Notes: generated from the sequence alone by a model not told the origin. Positions 1 through 12,140 are shown, counted from the first letter of the stretch. The stretch: DNA of 64,000 bases from Micropterus salmoides (GCF_014851395.1 NW_024041150.1:50237228-50301227), one strand, 5' to 3'. Numbers and translations are program-made.

Positions 1-287
1 CACGAAAGATGGCCAACTCAGTCTCTGAACAACCAGGCAACCAAGTCTCTGCTGAAACTCAGTGACAGGGGGACAAAGTCTTGTTATTTGAGGAGCTAGA
101 CAGCTGAGACTCTCTGGGGAACAAGGCCACTGAGTTACGAACAGCAGAGTGGCAGAGTAGCTGGTAGCGGGACACTCACCTGGATTGCTGGGCAGCTCCG
201 TCTCTGCACTCCGCAGCGACCTCCGCAGCACTAGACGGTGGCGAGGACAAGTAGCTGGGTGGTTATGAGGACAATGAGCTGAGCAGC
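1..287. other. Unclassified flank upstream of LTR element
   Basis: No gene is visible. The stretch is the left part of the site into which the LTR element inserted; it ends in the 4-bp copy CAGC (284-287) that recurs right after the 3' LTR. Joined with 7182 onward it would restore the pre-insertion sequence, which I do not recognise. Confidence 0.5.
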
Positions 288-1024
288 TGTTGTGAATTAT
301 TTTGGAGCATTATAGCCTAAATTGTTATCATTTATTACTAGAGCAATGGTGGTCTACATTGTCATCATTTAAAGTGTTATTTTACAGTGTAAAGTTAGGA
401 TCACAGTGTTAAAACTCTACAGCTCTGAGTGTATGTGCTCCTTTCTGTATCTAACTGCCCAGGCACATGTGTGTGTGTGAGCAAGTTCGTGTGCTTTGGG
501 AGAAAAGGGAGGGAGCACAGTGAGGCAGCATCAAAAATACCTGCAAAGTAAAATATAGAAGCAGATTTTGTGCAAATTGTATAACAAAACATACATCAAT
601 ATAGTCCATCACAGTAAGAATGTCCTGTTTCTAGCACAGAGCACAAACAACACCAGTTTATTCCACAAAAGTCAGGTTATGGAAGAAATGCATGATCAAG
701 CAGAGTGCATGCAGAGGACACAGAGAGGAGGAGCAGGCAGTCAGTGACTTTCCCAGATTCAGGTGCAGCAGGAAAGAGAGCCAAGAGATGATGTGAAGCC
801 AAGAAACAGAGCATAAAAGGAGGTGAAAGTCAGTCGTTACATGGTTTTCATGTCGACTCGGGTCTCTGTTCTGGTAACAGAATGGGACTCTATTTTGCAC
901 CGATCTCTGACACACTCCGTGGAACTTTTATATTCTAATTGGTGTCTGTTTTTGTTGATAATAAAAATGTTGGTAAAGGTTCAAGCTTTCTTATCTGGCC
1001 CAAGTCTTGAATTTTTACACGACA
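288..1024 (+). repeat. 5' LTR
   Basis: The 737-bp repeat pairs with 6432-7177. A TATA-like CATAAAAGG lies near 813, and a poly(A)-signal-like AATAAAAA lies near 960, in the right order for U3, R and U5. It differs from the 3' copy mainly around 430-540, where the 3' copy carries a repeated ACTCAACAGTAG and lacks a few bases. Confidence 0.88.
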
Positions 1025-1029
1025 TTACT

Positions 1030-1056
1030 TGTCGAGCCGAGCCAGGAGAGTTGAAC
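1030..1056 (+). other. Candidate primer binding site, tRNA-Arg-like
   Basis: Five bases after the 5' LTR the sequence runs TGTCGAGCCGAGCCAGGAG followed by AGTTGAAC. Its reverse complement resembles the acceptor and T-arm end of a tRNA-Arg, including the T-loop word GTTCAACTC, which fits the GTTCRANYC consensus. One mismatch in the TGG start and small insertions show decay or an imprecise match. The comparison is from memory of tRNA sequences. Confidence 0.45.
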
Positions 1057-1947
1057 AGGGGCAGGATGACCTTGACCAAGGACGGACAGCCTGTATCTCA
1101 GAGACACATACGCGTACTTAGAAAGGTAAGCAGAAAACCTTTTTCTAAAATTTCTGCATAATAGTGTGTCTGAGTACAGGATTCTCCGCCCAGGTGAAGT
1201 TTCTGAAAGCTTCCTCACTCTAGAACCTAGTTAAAGTACAAAAAATTAAGGAAAATTGTTAAACATGTAACTGAATTCACTAAAAATGAACTAAATTTAC
1301 TAAAAAAGACAAAGCACATACAGATTGAGAACCGTTGATGTGTCAGAGATGGGTGCAAATCTAAATGCAGGCAAAATGCAATAGCAGCTAAATTTGCATG
1401 TGTGTGTGTGAACCATGGTGCGGAATATGTCTATGTAAAAGTGTGTAAAGCTAGTAGAATAGATGCGCTTTTTGTGTTTAATTGTTGGCTTTTAAGTGTA
1501 AATAAGTATGTAAATAAGAGTTTTCCAGCCATTATCGTGAATACCGCTGTTTTTAAGAATCGCAACGCTTCGACTTAGTGTCGGGGAGCTTCGATCCAAT
1601 CAGAACAGGACTGCATAGGCGAAGTGAGCTGATGAAGAGATAAGAATTTAAGCATTTTTGCGGATACCGTCGACTCGGAGAGTTGTAGGGTCACAGCTGA
1701 GTGCTGGGGCGCTCCACTTACTGGCTCGGGGCTGCATGGGCAAAAATAGGCTAATAAAATAGTCATCACGTGGCTACCACGGACTTATATCGCAGGATTT
1801 CAACTGAGTGTTGGGGCTCTTCGATGGTAGGTTCGGACTGAACGGGCGGATGTACTATAGCACGTTACCACTAGGAGCCTAAATAGGACTGCAGCAGGAT
1901 AGGAGAATAAAGCGTGCTTAAAGATAAAAGAAGTATTACGCGCTCAT

Positions 1948-2152
1948 GTTGAGGAAGTGGATTGAGTAGCGATTTATAAAGACAGATTTTGTGTTGAGGA
2001 AGTGAATCATTTCTGTCTAAGCCCTCATGTTGAGGAAGTGGATTGAGAGGCTATATTATGTGTAAATTGGGCCTGTGTTGAGGAAGTGAATCAGGCTAAT
2101 TAATTTGGAATTAAACCTAGGCAGTGTAAATTAAGTCTGTGTTGAGGAAGTG
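1948..2152 (+). repeat. Five copies of GTTGAGGAAGTG
   Basis: The 12-mer GTTGAGGAAGTG occurs at 1948, 1993, 2029, 2077 and 2141, followed by GGATTGAG, GAATCA or GGATCAGAC variants. Spacing is irregular (36-64 bp), so this is a dispersed motif cluster, not a simple tandem repeat. It lies in the leader part of the LTR element's interior. A role in RNA structure or packaging is only a guess. Confidence 0.75.
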
Positions 2153-2159
2153 GATCAGA

Positions 2160-5100
2160 CTAGTTCAGCTGAAAGCCTAGGTAATGTACATAAAGTCAGA
2201 AGCCGGCAGGAGATAGGAGTCAGAAGACGTACGTGCATGTAAATATTGCTGAAAATAGTTGATAGCTGTGTGTTAAGAAAAAGTGCATATAAATGTTACC
2301 AAGGCCTAAAATAATAATACTAATAGTTTGAGTCTTGAAGCCTCATTAGATTAAAAAGTATAAAATAATGATAGTTGAATAACTGATCTAATGTTAAACT
2401 AACATAAAGCTTAAGGATAACAGATGAATAGAGTTGATATGGTGATATAAATAAGTATAAGAAGTTGATGGAAGGAGTTATAAAGTAAAAGATATATGAA
2501 TATATATTGATGAAATAGTGAATGTGGACTAGTATAGTGTAAAAGACGGCTTTGATGCAGTCTCAGATTGAAATGTGATAAAGCTATGTGCAAAATAAAG
2601 TTCTGAAGTGGCAGTCCACGCCCGAATAATGAAGACTGGAAGAGAAAAGAAAAAAGGAGTTTGCTCATGTTAGCAGAGAGGAACAGAGCAGGAGCTGAGG
2701 TGCAGCTGTGTGAGTGTCCATGTGGGGGAGGACAGCAGGCAGAGAGAGAGAAAAAGAGAGCAGTTCAGCCCTAAACCAAAAGTTATGAGAGTATTGTGGT
2801 TTGTTGCACCTTTATAGATAACAACAGCACGTTATAGCAAGTTACTCATGAGTTAATAATAACAGAAGTTATAAAAGTTTTTTAAACCAATAACAGCTTG
2901 ACAGTGAGCAGATTAGTAAAATAACGGCAATGACTGCTGGATACAGAAAGGAAAAGTGCAGTTGAAACAGCCTACAGTATTATGATAATAAAGGAAATTT
3001 AGTTCAGAATAACAGGCTGAAGACACTTTTTGGTCGAGGAGAAGGAACAAAACTAGAAAAATGATGACATCTGATAAAGTCTGCAAATTTATTGAAAGAT
3101 AAGTACAGATTGATAGCAGCAATGTGAGGTGTTATCTATGAAGGATTTAAGTTAGAGAAGGGATTGAGAGCCATCAATTTTGTATTAGATGTGAGAAAAT
3201 GAATTTGATATTTTAATAGTTGTTAGTTTCACTGAAGTTAGTTATTTTTAGTAAACACTACTTTGATGATTTTTCAGTTGAATAGCTCTTTGATATAAAA
3301 ACAAGGGGAGCTGCCTGAGTTTCTTTAAATGAATTGTTTCATTCTAGTTTCTTGGCTGTGTGGCTTTACAATTAAATGTCTTTTTCCTTTTCGAGGCATG
3401 AAGGCCGTCCAAATTCTAAAGTTTCCAGAGAGTAAGTGTTTGCTCGCAGTGAGTGTGCGATGGCTGTCCTGGGAGGCACACAGCAGGCGAAATTAAAGGG
3501 TAAAGAGCAGAAAAAAGAAAAATTAACTGCAAAGGTGGTCAAAGGAGCGAGCTGTGGCAGTAACATATGTGGTAACAGCACAACTAAGTAGTTAAAGATA
3601 AAATAAAAGACGTCAGATAAGAGATGGAGAAAGATCAGAATAAAAGGAAAATAGGGAGAAACAGTTTGACCAGCAGGTAGATAATACTGACATACGATAT
3701 AGCCTTTAGTGAAGGAAAAGTAGTCACAGAGACGGAATAATGAAAGAGCCCATCCTGTTAGATAAGGTCTAAATAGATATACCTGCAGATGAAGAAACGT
3801 ACACAGCAAGTGGAAGAAAGATATAAGTAAGTGCAGTCAAGGGCCAGTACAGGCAGAAGAAGAAGAATAAAGAATTAGGGTCTTTAAAGGGTTGAGTTCA
3901 GATATAAAGGAGAGATGGAAAAAGAGAGGCTATAATAGATAGGGAGGAGACGAGAGCTAGATATGAATAGAAAGAATAACAACTCCCGAACGAAGTGAAA
4001 AGTTCGTCATAGCACAGATCTCAGAAAGACAACTGTCTGCCTACAGACCAAGATACCTGCAGAGCACAACAAACCATGAGACATGACGACAGCGAGACAG
4101 AGCTACAATGGACAAGATGGCAGCTCTGAAGTTTCATGAAGAAGGCGAGAGAGCAGCTTCAAAATAGACACAGCAGAATCTGACTGTGAGGAAGAAAGGG
4201 AGGTGATACAGGAGGCGTGCCAACCTGATGCATCACAGGCCCAAGCCCACCTCCACTGACGTCAGCGTCTTCCCAATGCTGAGGACGCGGCCAGTCAGAC
4301 CACATCTACCATCTACAGTTGAATCATAAAGAGGACAACACCACCTTAAAGACTGTGAACCTAACAGCACAAAGTTTAAAAGGTCAAGAAGGCTTCACAG
4401 TGAAAATGAACTTCAGCCAAAATGCTCTCACATGAGACTGAGTGCTGACAGAAACTTCACCAAGGAAGCGCTTTCTGTCTCACCATGACCAACTTTACAA
4501 ATGGTCAGACTGTCAGAGGCCTTGAAAACTGCAACATCTGCTGAAAAAGAACAGTTTGAAGACCTCACAGGAGTTTGGGAGCAGGAGTGTTGATAATTTG
4601 TAGGAGAAGAAAAAATAGAAAGACTGGGGAAGAAAAAAGAACTAGGATAGGACTAGAATAGGGACTGATGTTAAATCCATAAAAGACAGACAGAGAATAA
4701 GGTTAGCTCAGGATCTATAAAATAGCAAGATATGTCATTAATAATTGATTCATTAACACAAATATAACAATAACAAAATATACTGAGTTAATAACTTTGG
4801 TGTCCTGCTCTCCTCCAGCAGCCACCTGATACTAAATTTCAGCAAAAAGGGATCAGAACATCAGGCATTCCTTGTGTTTTTAAACAGAGTTTTTAGAAAA
4901 AAGGGATCTAGTGGGATTATTTTATATTATAACTGTTAGAGATCACTGTCTGCTCTGGGTTTGTGCAGAGGAACAGCCAGTGCAGAGCTCCTCAGTGTAG
5001 CAAATACAATGACAGGCAACCTTTCAGGCTTGATTTTAAAGAGGCCGAAAGGAGAAGCCTCATTGAAGCCTTTATAAAGCAATTTCAGCAGCACATTGCT

Positions 5101-5215
5101 ATTGCATGCTTAAATTTGATGATTGTGAGTATTAAATCATGACTGACCTTTGTCATGTATTCCACAGGAACAACCAAGCAGCTGTATTGATAACCTGAGA
5201 CACACGTGTGATGCT
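2160..5215. other. Non-coding interior of LTR element
   Basis: The plus strand is rich in A and G, especially 3480-4150, and full of stops in every frame. The 145-codon minus-strand open frame at 3372-3809 follows from this purine bias and resembles no protein I know. I see no gene here. Confidence 0.6.
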
Positions 5216-5414
5216 GAACACCTGAGTTAATTTATGTTTTCTTTCTGTTTTTGTTGAACATCTGTGTTAATCTATGTTTACTTTCTGTTTTTGTTGAACA
5301 CCAGAGTTAATTTATGTTTTCTTTCTGTTTTTGTTGAACACCAGAGTTAATTTATGTTTTCTTTCTGTTTTTGTTGAACATCTGTGTTAATCTATGTTTT
5401 CTTTCTGTTTTTGG
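5216..5414 (+). repeat. 40-bp tandem repeat, five units
   Basis: Units begin GAACA at 5216, 5256, 5296, 5336 and 5376. Each holds a GTTAAT(T/C)TATGTTT core followed by a pyrimidine-rich CTTTCTGTTTTTG end. Units 1, 3 and 4 form one variant and units 2 and 5 another, which suggests multi-unit duplication. It lies 1 kb upstream of the 3' LTR. Confidence 0.9.
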
Positions 5415-6420
5415 AGGTAGGGTTAGTAAACTAGTTTGAAGTATGGAAGAATTGTAGTGCACTAATGAATAATGGAGTGTTTCAAGATTTACTATTTGTA
5501 CATCCAATAGCAATGTAATTCAATACACAGATATACAGGATGTTAGAGGGGTTAAATTGCAAGCAAATATAATATCTAGGATATCTAGAAAAAGATTAGA
5601 CAGATAGAAACAATAGTTAAAGTCTCCAAACTACAAACAGTAGGATAAAGCTCACTTATTGGTAAGAGTAAGATACAGATAAGCAAGTTAAATAATCCTT
5701 CACAGCCAGTCAAAGACCAGAGGAGGCCACTCTCCTATGAGGCCTCGTGATGCAGACACAGCAGCAGGCAAGATCAAGCGTGACCTGCATCACCACAGAG
5801 ACAACTTTGACAATCACCAGCTATGAGTCCAAGTGAAGCAGCAAAGAGAAGAACAAGACTGAAACTACAAACGACTGAGCGCCCTCAAATTGGTTCCCCA
5901 AGAAACCTGAGTGCCAAAATAAGTTCCACAGTACCACGGACTAAACTTTCAAAAAGGACATCATACATGTTTATCGGACATTTTGCACCATTGTGAAGTG
6001 TCACATGAATGATTGTTGAAACACTGTTATGTCTGGAAAGTTCACTCTGCACCATGTGATTGTTTTGATGATGTGCGCCTTTCAACACATTAGGTGTTGT
6101 TATAATTGTTAAGAAAGATATTATTTGTTTCACAAGTGTAAACCATTTACAAGGTATATCTCACTATATTATAGCACGTATAGGTAGTTTAATATGTTAA
6201 GCTCATTTAAAGGGTAATAAGGAGAGAGGAGTAATGTGTTAGAAACAGGAACATCCCACCGCATGATTATTGATTATTTCACAACGTGTAAACACTAATT
6301 TGGGTATTTTCTTCAAGGTCTGCAAGTCTGAGAAATAGGTTTCATATGCCAAAGTACAACAGGTCGCCTGTTTTCAGTGGTCACAGTGTTGGTGTATGAA
6401 GTGTGAGGCTTTACAGCCTC

Positions 6421-6431
6421 AGAGGAGGGAG
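6421..6431 (+). other. Polypurine tract of LTR element
   Basis: AGAGGAGGGAG abuts the first base of the 3' LTR, the expected place for the primer of plus-strand DNA synthesis. It fixes the LTR start at TGTTGTG. Confidence 0.8.
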
Positions 6432-7177
6432 TGTTGTGAATTATTTTGGAGCATTATAGCCTAAATTGTTATCATTTATTACTAGAGCAATGGTGGTCTA
6501 CATTGTCATCATTTAAAGTGTTATTTTATAGTGTAAAGTTAGGATCACAGTGTTAAAACTCTACAGCTCTGAGTGTGTGATCCTTTCTGTATCTAACTGC
6601 CCAGACTCAACAGTAGACTCAACAGTAGCACATGTGTGTGTGAGCAGGCACTTGTGCTTTGGGAGAAAAGGGAGGGAACATCAAAAACACCTGCAAAGTA
6701 AAATATAGAAGCAGATTTTGTGCAAATTGTATAACAAAACATACATCAATATAGTCCATCACAGTAAGAATGTCCTGTTTCTAACACAGAGCACAAACAA
6801 CACCAGTTTATTCCACAAAAGTCAGGTTATGGAAGAAATGGCTTGATCAAGCAGAGTTCATGCAGAGGACACAGAGAGGAGGAGCAGGCAGTCAGGGACT
6901 TCCCCAGATTCAGGTGCAGCAGGAAAGAGAGCCAAGAGATGATGTGAAGCCAAGAAACAGAGCAATAAAAGGAGGTGAAAGTCAGTCGTTACATGGTTTT
7001 CATGTCGACTCGGGTCTCTGTTCTGGTAACAGAATGGGACTCTATTTTGCACCGATCTCTGAAACACTCTGGTGGAACTTTTATATTCTAATTGGTGTCT
7101 GTTTTTGTTGATAATAAAAATGTTGGTAAAGGTTCAAGCTTTCTTATCTGGCCCAAGTCTTGAATTTTTACACGACA
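6432..7177 (+). repeat. 3' LTR
   Basis: The 746-bp partner of the 5' LTR ends ACGACA and is followed by the CAGC target duplication at 7178-7181. It keeps the TATA-like AATAAAAGG near 6964 and the AATAAAAA near 7113. Confidence 0.88.
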
Positions 7178-7181
7178 CAGC

Positions 7182-8193
7182 CATGAGGATGAAGAGCTGG
7201 TCAGTGATGACTCAGAGGCAAAATGGCTTCGAGATGCATGTCTCCTTCAAGAAGATCACTGAAAGTGAATTAGACTGGAAACTAGCTGTTAAGGGACTGG
7301 CCATCCGGCTCGCCGACTGAAGACTAGGAGCGTGCGTCACTTCAGGTTCCTTAGCACGTTTTAGACAGGTATGTAAATAGAGAAATAAATGCCCCAGATT
7401 GTGTTTGTGAATCCTCTTTGCCAGGCAAGGAGCAAGAGGCAGACCAGTAGCTAGAAGCAGATGAACTAGCAGGCTGGAAATCAGGCCAGCAGCAAGTATG
7501 CCAGGGATCGGGTGGACAGAAGCAAGCTGACTGACGAGAATCAGGCAAGTCTGAGGATCAGGCTGAAACTGATCAACCATTCTGGGACAGAGTCTCTTAT
7601 ATCTGGCTTCCAGGAAACCTACTCGCGAGCCAGTGACCAGGTTGCTTTATTGTGGCTGTCCCATTTGGATGCTCTCCACAAGATCCTCAGCTCAATAAAT
7701 CCTCAGACAGATAGGCCGAGAGCTGAGGCAGGAAGAGATATTCACTTCCTCCCAACTGAACCGCTGTGACCTTCAGGGAGATCCAGCTGTTCAGATCATC
7801 ATCAATTCACTTCGTACTGAATCTCTGACAGCTTCAAATAAACATGTTGAAAAGAGCAGCTGCCATTTTCAGCTCAGGATATCAGAACAATAAACCACCC
7901 AGCAGTGTTCATTGAACGCATCATAATCAGGTGATTATTTACATACTGTGTCAGTTGTTGCTTTCAGTGTCTTTATTTAGTTTTCTGTCTCTCTTCACTT
8001 CATTGTGTGGCTCAGAGCCTCGTTTTAAAACTGAAATGATTTCCCTTGATTCAACTTAACAACACATTTTTTGTCATAACAGTCTGTGGAGCGGAAACCA
8101 CAAAACTGCCAGCCGCAGTCACAGAGGAAGGAGGAGGGTTTTACTTGAAGTGAACATAAAATGATCAGAATGTAGATTTAACCAAGTTTCAAG
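7182..8193. other. LTR flank and upstream region of Ig gene
   Basis: From 7182 to about 7770 lies unclassified sequence with no convincing gene. The last 150 bp before the Ig-gene ATG contain AACCACAA (RUNX-like, near 8096) and AGAGGAAG (PU.1/ETS-like, near 8127) and no TATA box. That would suit a leukocyte promoter, but such short words occur by chance. Confidence 0.35.
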
Positions 8194-9823
8194 ATGCAGG
8201 AAACATCTCGACTGTGGCTGCTCTGTAAGTACACTTTAAAAACATCAGCTGAGAAAAATAAATTAAATAAAAGTTTCTAATTAAATTATAAATACATAGT
8301 TTTATTAACATAATGAACTGGTTTTTAACATAATGTTTACATCATTTTGATTGAAATGTTTACATTTCTCTTTAGTTCTGATCTTATTGCTCTGCTGCAC
8401 ATCTAACTAAGGTGAGTAAACTTTTTCTATCAACGTCTGAAACCCACTGACTTGTTCTACGTAGGAATCTTGAGAGTTGCTCAAGGTCAGATTTTTTGAT
8501 TTCAGTTTATCAGGTAGAACCCAGTGGCCGCATTTATCAGACCATGCACAGAATAAATGACATGTCTGCACAAACAATCTGTATTACAAGACAATGGGTA
8601 TTTATTACAAGAGGAAGATTGGTATTAAATTTATTGTATTATATTTATTGGTATCTTCTTATTTAGAGTTGTACTTTAAAAACAACAAATCTCACCTGTT
8701 CAACATCAAACACATCAGCATGTGTTGATTCAAGGAAATGTTTTTTATTTATTGAAAATGTAATAATGTATTTGCAGCTCGTTTGACTGTGAGTCCCAAC
8801 AGCGCTCAGTTTTTCATTTGGAAGTCTGTCTCTCTGAGCTGTGAGGAGGACGACAGCTCTGCTGGATGGACGCTGAGGAGGAACACAAGCAGAGAAACCA
8901 GGACTCAGTGTGAATCTGACTGGGGAAGATCAGCTGGTTCTTCCTGTAACATCAGCTACATTTTCCCAGTGGACAGTGGAGTTTACTGGTGTGAGTCCAG
9001 AGAGGGAGCAACCAGTAACACCATCAACATCACTGTCACTGGTAAGATCAGACTGTGGAGTTAGTGTTGATGAAGCTGTGTGTAAATGATGAAATGCTGT
9101 AGTTTGTCTCTGTGTTGAGGTGGACCAGTGATCCTGCAGAGTCCTGTCCTCCCTGTGATGGAGGGACATGATGTCACTCTGCACTGTAAAACAGAGACCC
9201 CTCCCTCCAACCTCCCAGCTGGTTTCTATAAAGATGGCTCCCTCATCAGGACTGAGCCTACAGGTCACATGACCATCCACCATGTTAACAAGTCTGATGA
9301 AGGCCTCTACAAGTGTAACATCAGAGGTCGTGGAGAGTCTCCATCCAGCTGGATCTCTGTCACAGGTGAGGAGGTTACCTTTGATTTTAGGACTTTCATC
9401 CAGAGAGTCACCTGACCAGGTGGATTCTCTCTACAGATAAACCTACAACTTCAGCCACGCCCACATCTGCCACTTCCACTACACCAGACCCGCCCCAGCT
9501 TGTGTTCAGACTGATCTTTCACCTGGTGGTGTTCTGTCCGTACTGCATCTCCACTGTCCTCATGGTGTCTTTATATCGACGCAGGGCCACAGGTAACACT
9601 CTGAATCATTCACTGACCTTTCAGTCTTAAAGTATTGCACAACATCAGTTACAGATATTCAGTGTTGATTGATGTTATTCACAATATATGAATTAAAAAG
9701 TTTTGCATCTTAATATTAGCTATGACAGCTAATCCCATCTCCATGGCAACAGCACCACACAACCAAGGTGAGGAGAGACTGGCTGAGGACGTTGTGGTGG
9801 TCAGCACCGTGCATCACTTCTGA
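8194..9823 (+). CDS. Fc receptor-like Ig membrane protein, leader stop
   Basis: Six exons with GT-AG borders can be traced: 8194-8224, 8376-8411, 8778-9041, 9120-9365, 9437-9592 and 9720-9823, all joined in phase 1. The first two encode a signal peptide; the 36-nt second exon is typical of Fc-receptor leaders. Exons 3 and 4 each encode an Ig domain with its Cys pair (VSLSC...GVYWC and VTLHC...GLYKC). Exon 5 gives a Thr/Ser/Pro stalk and a hydrophobic TM segment ending in YRRR. Exon 6 gives a short tail ending STVHHF with no ITIM or ITAM. The layout matches teleost Fc-receptor-like proteins, which sit on leukocytes and bind antibody or related ligands; the ligand here is unknown. The exon 2 frame ends in TAA (8408-8410), so the gene is a pseudogene unless exon 2 is skipped, which keeps frame. 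Confidence 0.8.
8408..8410 (+). other. In-frame TAA at end of leader exon 2
   Basis: With exon 1 ending after 31 coding bases, exon 2 reads FLILLLCCTSN and then TAA, one base before the donor GTGAGT. A single C-to-T change from CAA (Gln) would explain it. It is the only disabling change I found in the gene. Confidence 0.75.
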
Positions 9824-12030
9824 GCTGAACAGACAGTTTACATTAGTAAGATGTAGATTATAATATAATTATGACGTAAACATAAGACATGATAGAATTA
9901 CAACATATAGTAGAAACAGGAATTAAGAACAGGAATTCATATATAGACTGTACACAGATTATAAGTACTTTGGGTCCGTGTACCTGGCAGACAACAGACT
10001 TTCATTTTGAAACGGTGGAAAATATTAATTAATTACCAAGGTTGCAACAATGGTTTTTGCTCACACTCCCCCTCCTGAGCACACCTATATTTATCAACAT
10101 GAACCCCAATTATTGTACGTAAATAACACATTACATTTACTCAGGATACCCTCTGTGACTGAAGTAAAATGAATGAATGATATTACTGAAGGAATACATT
10201 GGCCAAAAATAAATAATGCAAACTGAGCATATAACTTTAGCTTACACACATTTCAACATTATCCTAGCTTTGATCATTTGACAAGACCAGTAACATAGCT
10301 GGTTTCAGTTATTGTTGAAGGTTCAAAACATTTGCATATTAACAAGATACAGCATATGACAGAAAAGGCTCATCACCATAATCCCTCCTGTGTTGTGGTT
10401 GTCTGTCACTCATTGCGTGTTCGTTGCTCACGACAGTTCACACCAGAGTTTTGCTTAATGTCTCTTGACATTGGATTATTCCTTGTGTTTCTCTCTTTTC
10501 GTTGTGGATTTGACTTGTCATGTGTCCTTGTCCGTCACCTATTGGGTTGTGGATTACTGTGTTTTTGTTTCTGGAAAATCAAACCCATCTCAACTGTGTC
10601 ACCTGTTTGTTAAAATAAAACCCTCAAAAAAATCCCAATTGTTAGTGTCTGTATCTGGGCCTAAACCGCTTTATCCCATGTCCGCTTCATGGCAGACCAT
10701 AACAGAAATCACTGCTTTAAGCTTGAATTGTTCATTTACTGCCAGACACACACAGATTCCCATTATATAATACGCTATGAAGTGGACTGATGGATGCTTT
10801 TGTAACTTGCAGTGTGTGATTTGATGTATTTTTACTTTGTGTATTTAGTTACAGTACCTTCATGTGGGAGGCAACAAATAAACAACTTGAAACAGAAATA
10901 TGTTGTCTCTCATTTAGAGAACTGCTAAACTAAACACCAACGTTCAGGAAGGGCATAATACACATTCATCTTTGTAATTCTGAACGTTTTGAATTAGGTT
11001 TTGATCGTTTATTTGTTTTAGTAGTTGTTCCTGGTTTCTCTGTGGTTTGGAGTCATTTCAGAGTAAACAAATGAGTTTTTTTTGTTGTTGTGGTTCTATC
11101 TGTGTGTTTTAAGAGATACTTGTACTTGATGTGGTTTGGTTGTGGCTAACAGAGTGAGGCTCTGAGTATCTTTGTGTTCAGTGTTTCTACAGAAAACTAG
11201 GTCACCATAGCTGCTGTATGTTACATTCTTCATACTGAGGGTTATGACCTGGCTCAAAGGCCACAACAAAAGGGAGACACGCCATGGTAAACATTTAACA
11301 AAATATGTTTATTTAAACCAAGGTTAAGCAAACTTGAAAGGGTATTTCAAACTAATATAACCAAAGTATGGGGTTTGTAGTCTGTTCAGTAGTGTCCAGG
11401 CAGAATGTTGGTTGCATGAGTGTACATGTGTGCAGGTGTTGTAGTATGCAAAAACAAGGTAAATACCACAAAGTAAGAGTCCAAAATCAAAGCTGACTCC
11501 CCACAAACAAAAACATTTCAGGGTTCAGACCTGGTTTTTGGTATGTTAGTATTTAGATCGGGGATGTAGTTGTTATGGTAACAGTAAGTGTGAGTTTTAG
11601 ACCTCTAAAGTGAGGACATTTTGGAAAGTGAGGACATTTTGGAATATCAGCAGCTTCACAGCTTTATACAGTAGTAGAGGATGATTTCAGAACTTTTACT
11701 TTGGTAAAACAAATACTGATTTCACTCTGGAAAAATACTTCCTTAATATTCTCTCAAATAATCATCCTGCATTGAAAATGTTACTTAAATAAAAGTAAGT
11801 ATAATCAGGAAAAGGCACCCTAACCCTACTCAATGCAGTATTGCATCATGTGCATTCTATGAAACCACATTTGGTATAGCTGTATTGTAGTCTGGGTGGA
11901 AACTGTAGAGAGAAAGCGTTGTAGGTCTTCTAAGCAGTGCACAGTGCCAGCAACAGCTTGTGGTTTTGAAAAGGACCAAAAGTTGTGAACATTTTGAGAA
12001 ATGCCTCAGAAATGTGACCTCAGATGGAAA
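9824..12030. other. Intergenic DNA without recognised gene
   Basis: This AT-rich stretch follows the Ig gene. A possible poly(A) signal AATAAA lies near 10209. A T-rich segment with repeated short words at 10400-10630 looks like the tail of an old retroelement. A 19-bp unit around GTGAGGACATTTTGGAA is repeated twice at about 11607-11643. No open frame looks like a gene. Confidence 0.4.
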
Positions 12031-12034
12031 CATG

Positions 12035-12140
12035 TCTTTTATCTTTATCTTTATTGACTGTAGATTGAAGAGGAGTTGCACTCAAATGTCGTTGAACTAC
12101 GTTCAGTAACAATAAAGCTTTCTGATTCTGATTCTCCGGG
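12035..12140 (+). repeat. Retroelement 3'-tail fragment
   Basis: The segment ends CAATAAAGCTTTCTGATTCTGATTC, resembling the short repeated tail left by fish non-LTR retrotransposons. Only the tail is present. Confidence 0.35.

Larger units (their letters stand above)
288..7177 (+). mobile_element. Non-coding LTR retrotransposon (LARD-like)
   Basis: Two direct repeats of 737 and 746 bp begin TGTTGTGAATT and end ACGACA, so they have the TG...CA ends of LTRs. They are flanked by the same 4-bp word CAGC at 284-287 and 7178-7181. A polypurine run (AGAGGAGGGAG) lies directly before the 3' LTR and a tRNA-Arg-like primer site lies five bases after the 5' LTR. The 5,407-bp interior is peppered with stops in all sense frames, and I see no protease, reverse transcriptase, RNase H or integrase motif. 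This matches large retrotransposon derivatives, which borrow the enzymes of a relative. The LTRs differ by several substitutions and short indels, so the insertion is not brand new. An alternative is a very decayed autonomous element, but intact cis signals beside a wholly non-coding interior favour a non-autonomous one. Confidence 0.85.

Noticed and set aside
3372..3809. 145-codon minus-strand open frame in the LTR element
   Set aside because: It lies on the pyrimidine-rich complement of a purine-rich stretch, has no recognisable motif, and runs against the element's sense strand.
288..7177. Endogenous retrovirus with genes
   Set aside because: No gag, pol or env coding can be seen between the LTRs.
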